Origin: Pontixanthobacter aestiaquae
Lineage (GTDB): Bacteria > Pseudomonadota > Alphaproteobacteria > Sphingomonadales > Sphingomonadaceae
Assembly (NCBI RefSeq): GCF_009827455.1
Contig: NZ_WTYZ01000001.1
Coordinates: forward strand, 1,683,001 to 1,747,000
Reading direction: 5' to 3'
DNA length: 64,000 nt
Position 1 is the stretch's first letter, and the number at the start of each line of letters is the position of its first letter. The notes under the pieces are model-generated. The model ran no database searches. It was not told the origin of the DNA and was given only the letters and a program-made list of their open reading frames with translations. Made by a program: the position numbers and the translations under genes. Shown piece by piece: positions 63,614 to 64,000 of the stretch.

Positions 63614-64000
63614 TTGGTTAGTTTAGGCTTCTCTGTTGATGAACTCCTCCCCAAGGCGCGGGGAGGCGGGCAGCTTCGCATGGGGCTTTGCTCCTTGTCG
63701 GAGGAAGAATGGCTGCAGCCGGATCCCGACTTGGCGGCGCGCGCGGCTGCCTTCGCTGCGGATCCTTATGGCGTTCAGCACACTCGATACACGGACGAGC
63801 CCGGAAGAGAGCTGGCCGCGATGCTCGGCGTCGAAGGCGGCCTGTTGGATGCAGCCAAGGCGCATCACGAAGATATGTGCTTGCTCAAAAAATTCGCCGA
63901 TGAGGATTTCTATCGTTTGATCGGTACTGCTGTTGCCTATCCAACCGACTGGCACCCCAAGGAAAAGATGGGCCTGCCGCTCACTGCGATGCATGAACCG
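63614..64000 (+). CDS. DUF3445 (haem-dependent oxidative N-demethylase-like) protein, 3' truncated
   Basis: The frame is open to the window edge. It begins with TTG 63614, the codon directly after metY's TGA, then FSVDELLPKARGGGQLRMGL and EEWLQPDPDLAARAAAFAAD, matching the DUF3445 N-terminus. The visible end, LIGTAVAYPTDWHPKEKMGLP, is a family block. ATG 63680 is the alternative start but would lose the first conserved residues. Activity not tested; family members act on methylated amines. Confidence 0.75.
   Translation, partial: MVSLGFSVDELLPKARGGGQLRMGLCSLSEEEWLQPDPDLAARAAAFAADPYGVQHTRYTDEPGRELAAMLGVEGGLLDAAKAHHEDMCLLKKFADEDFYRLIGTAVAYPTDWHPKEKMGLPLTAMHEP

Noticed and set aside
1..64000. 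CRISPR arrays, complete insertion sequences or prophage modules
   Set aside because: No regularly spaced direct repeats, transposase with flanking inverted repeats, or phage structural genes were seen.

Overview
The window reads as chromosomal DNA of an alphaproteobacterium, most likely order Sphingomonadales and family Erythrobacteraceae (Erythrobacter/Altererythrobacter-like). This is inferred from the gene set and protein style. Haem starts from an ALAS-type HemA, a methylmalonyl-CoA mutase cluster is present, and spermidine appears to be made through carboxyspermidine. Palindromic repeats of types common in sphingomonads are scattered through the window, and codon use is GC-rich in nearly all genes. 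Almost everything is ordinary housekeeping DNA with a few accessory insertions. No CRISPR array, complete insertion sequence, prophage or rRNA operon was seen.

Layout. Positions 1-4.8 kb hold the 3' end of aspS, a small four-helix stress-type protein, acpP-fabF-mltG and a 2H phosphoesterase gene with no ordinary start codon. A tRNA-Met follows at 4.9 kb. From 5.2 to 15.1 kb there is an operon of five exported DUF11-type proteins, including a 1717-residue protein that ends in an apparent outer-membrane barrel. This is the least explained and most interesting locus. From 15.1 to 19.1 kb lies otsB-GH15-otsA (trehalose), then a lone receiver, a tyrosine phosphatase, trxB, two MAPEG proteins and a threonine dehydratase-like enzyme.

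From 23.7 to 30.8 kb there is a polyamine neighbourhood: carboxy(nor)spermidine dehydrogenase, carboxy(nor)spermidine decarboxylase and ornithine/lysine decarboxylase. It is interrupted by a TetR/cupin pair with matching operator palindromes and by a DUF3137/LemA divergent pair. From 30.9 to 36.7 kb is an accessory stretch: an orphan 433-residue protein, a tauD remnant, an HTH protein with a repeat inserted in frame, and a membrane-anchored quinoprotein with a cytochrome c domain in the middle of its propeller. A nitroreductase ends that stretch.

From 36.8 to 43.7 kb are a PAS-GGDEF-EAL-PilZ protein, hemA, murI, plsY, dprA and a membrane protein. From 43.8 to 52.8 kb are topA, a small basic protein, an HNH-like orphan, the coupled lepB-rnc-era operon, pgi and a CDP-alcohol phosphatidyltransferase. 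From 52.9 to 64 kb are gor, an SDR, then propionyl-CoA catabolism (pccB, mce, an enoyl-CoA hydratase, scpA), followed by bioB, a metY-type sulfhydrylase and the start of a DUF3445 gene cut by the window edge.

How the parts connect. PccB, Mce and ScpA form the propionyl-CoA to succinyl-CoA route, and BioB plausibly supplies the biotin of the carboxylase whose alpha subunit is not in the window. The three PLP/NAD enzymes at 23.8-30.8 kb together can turn ornithine into spermidine. OtsA and OtsB make trehalose, with a GH15 enzyme translated between them. Start sites were chosen by reading motifs and ribosome-binding sites by eye; no homology search was run.
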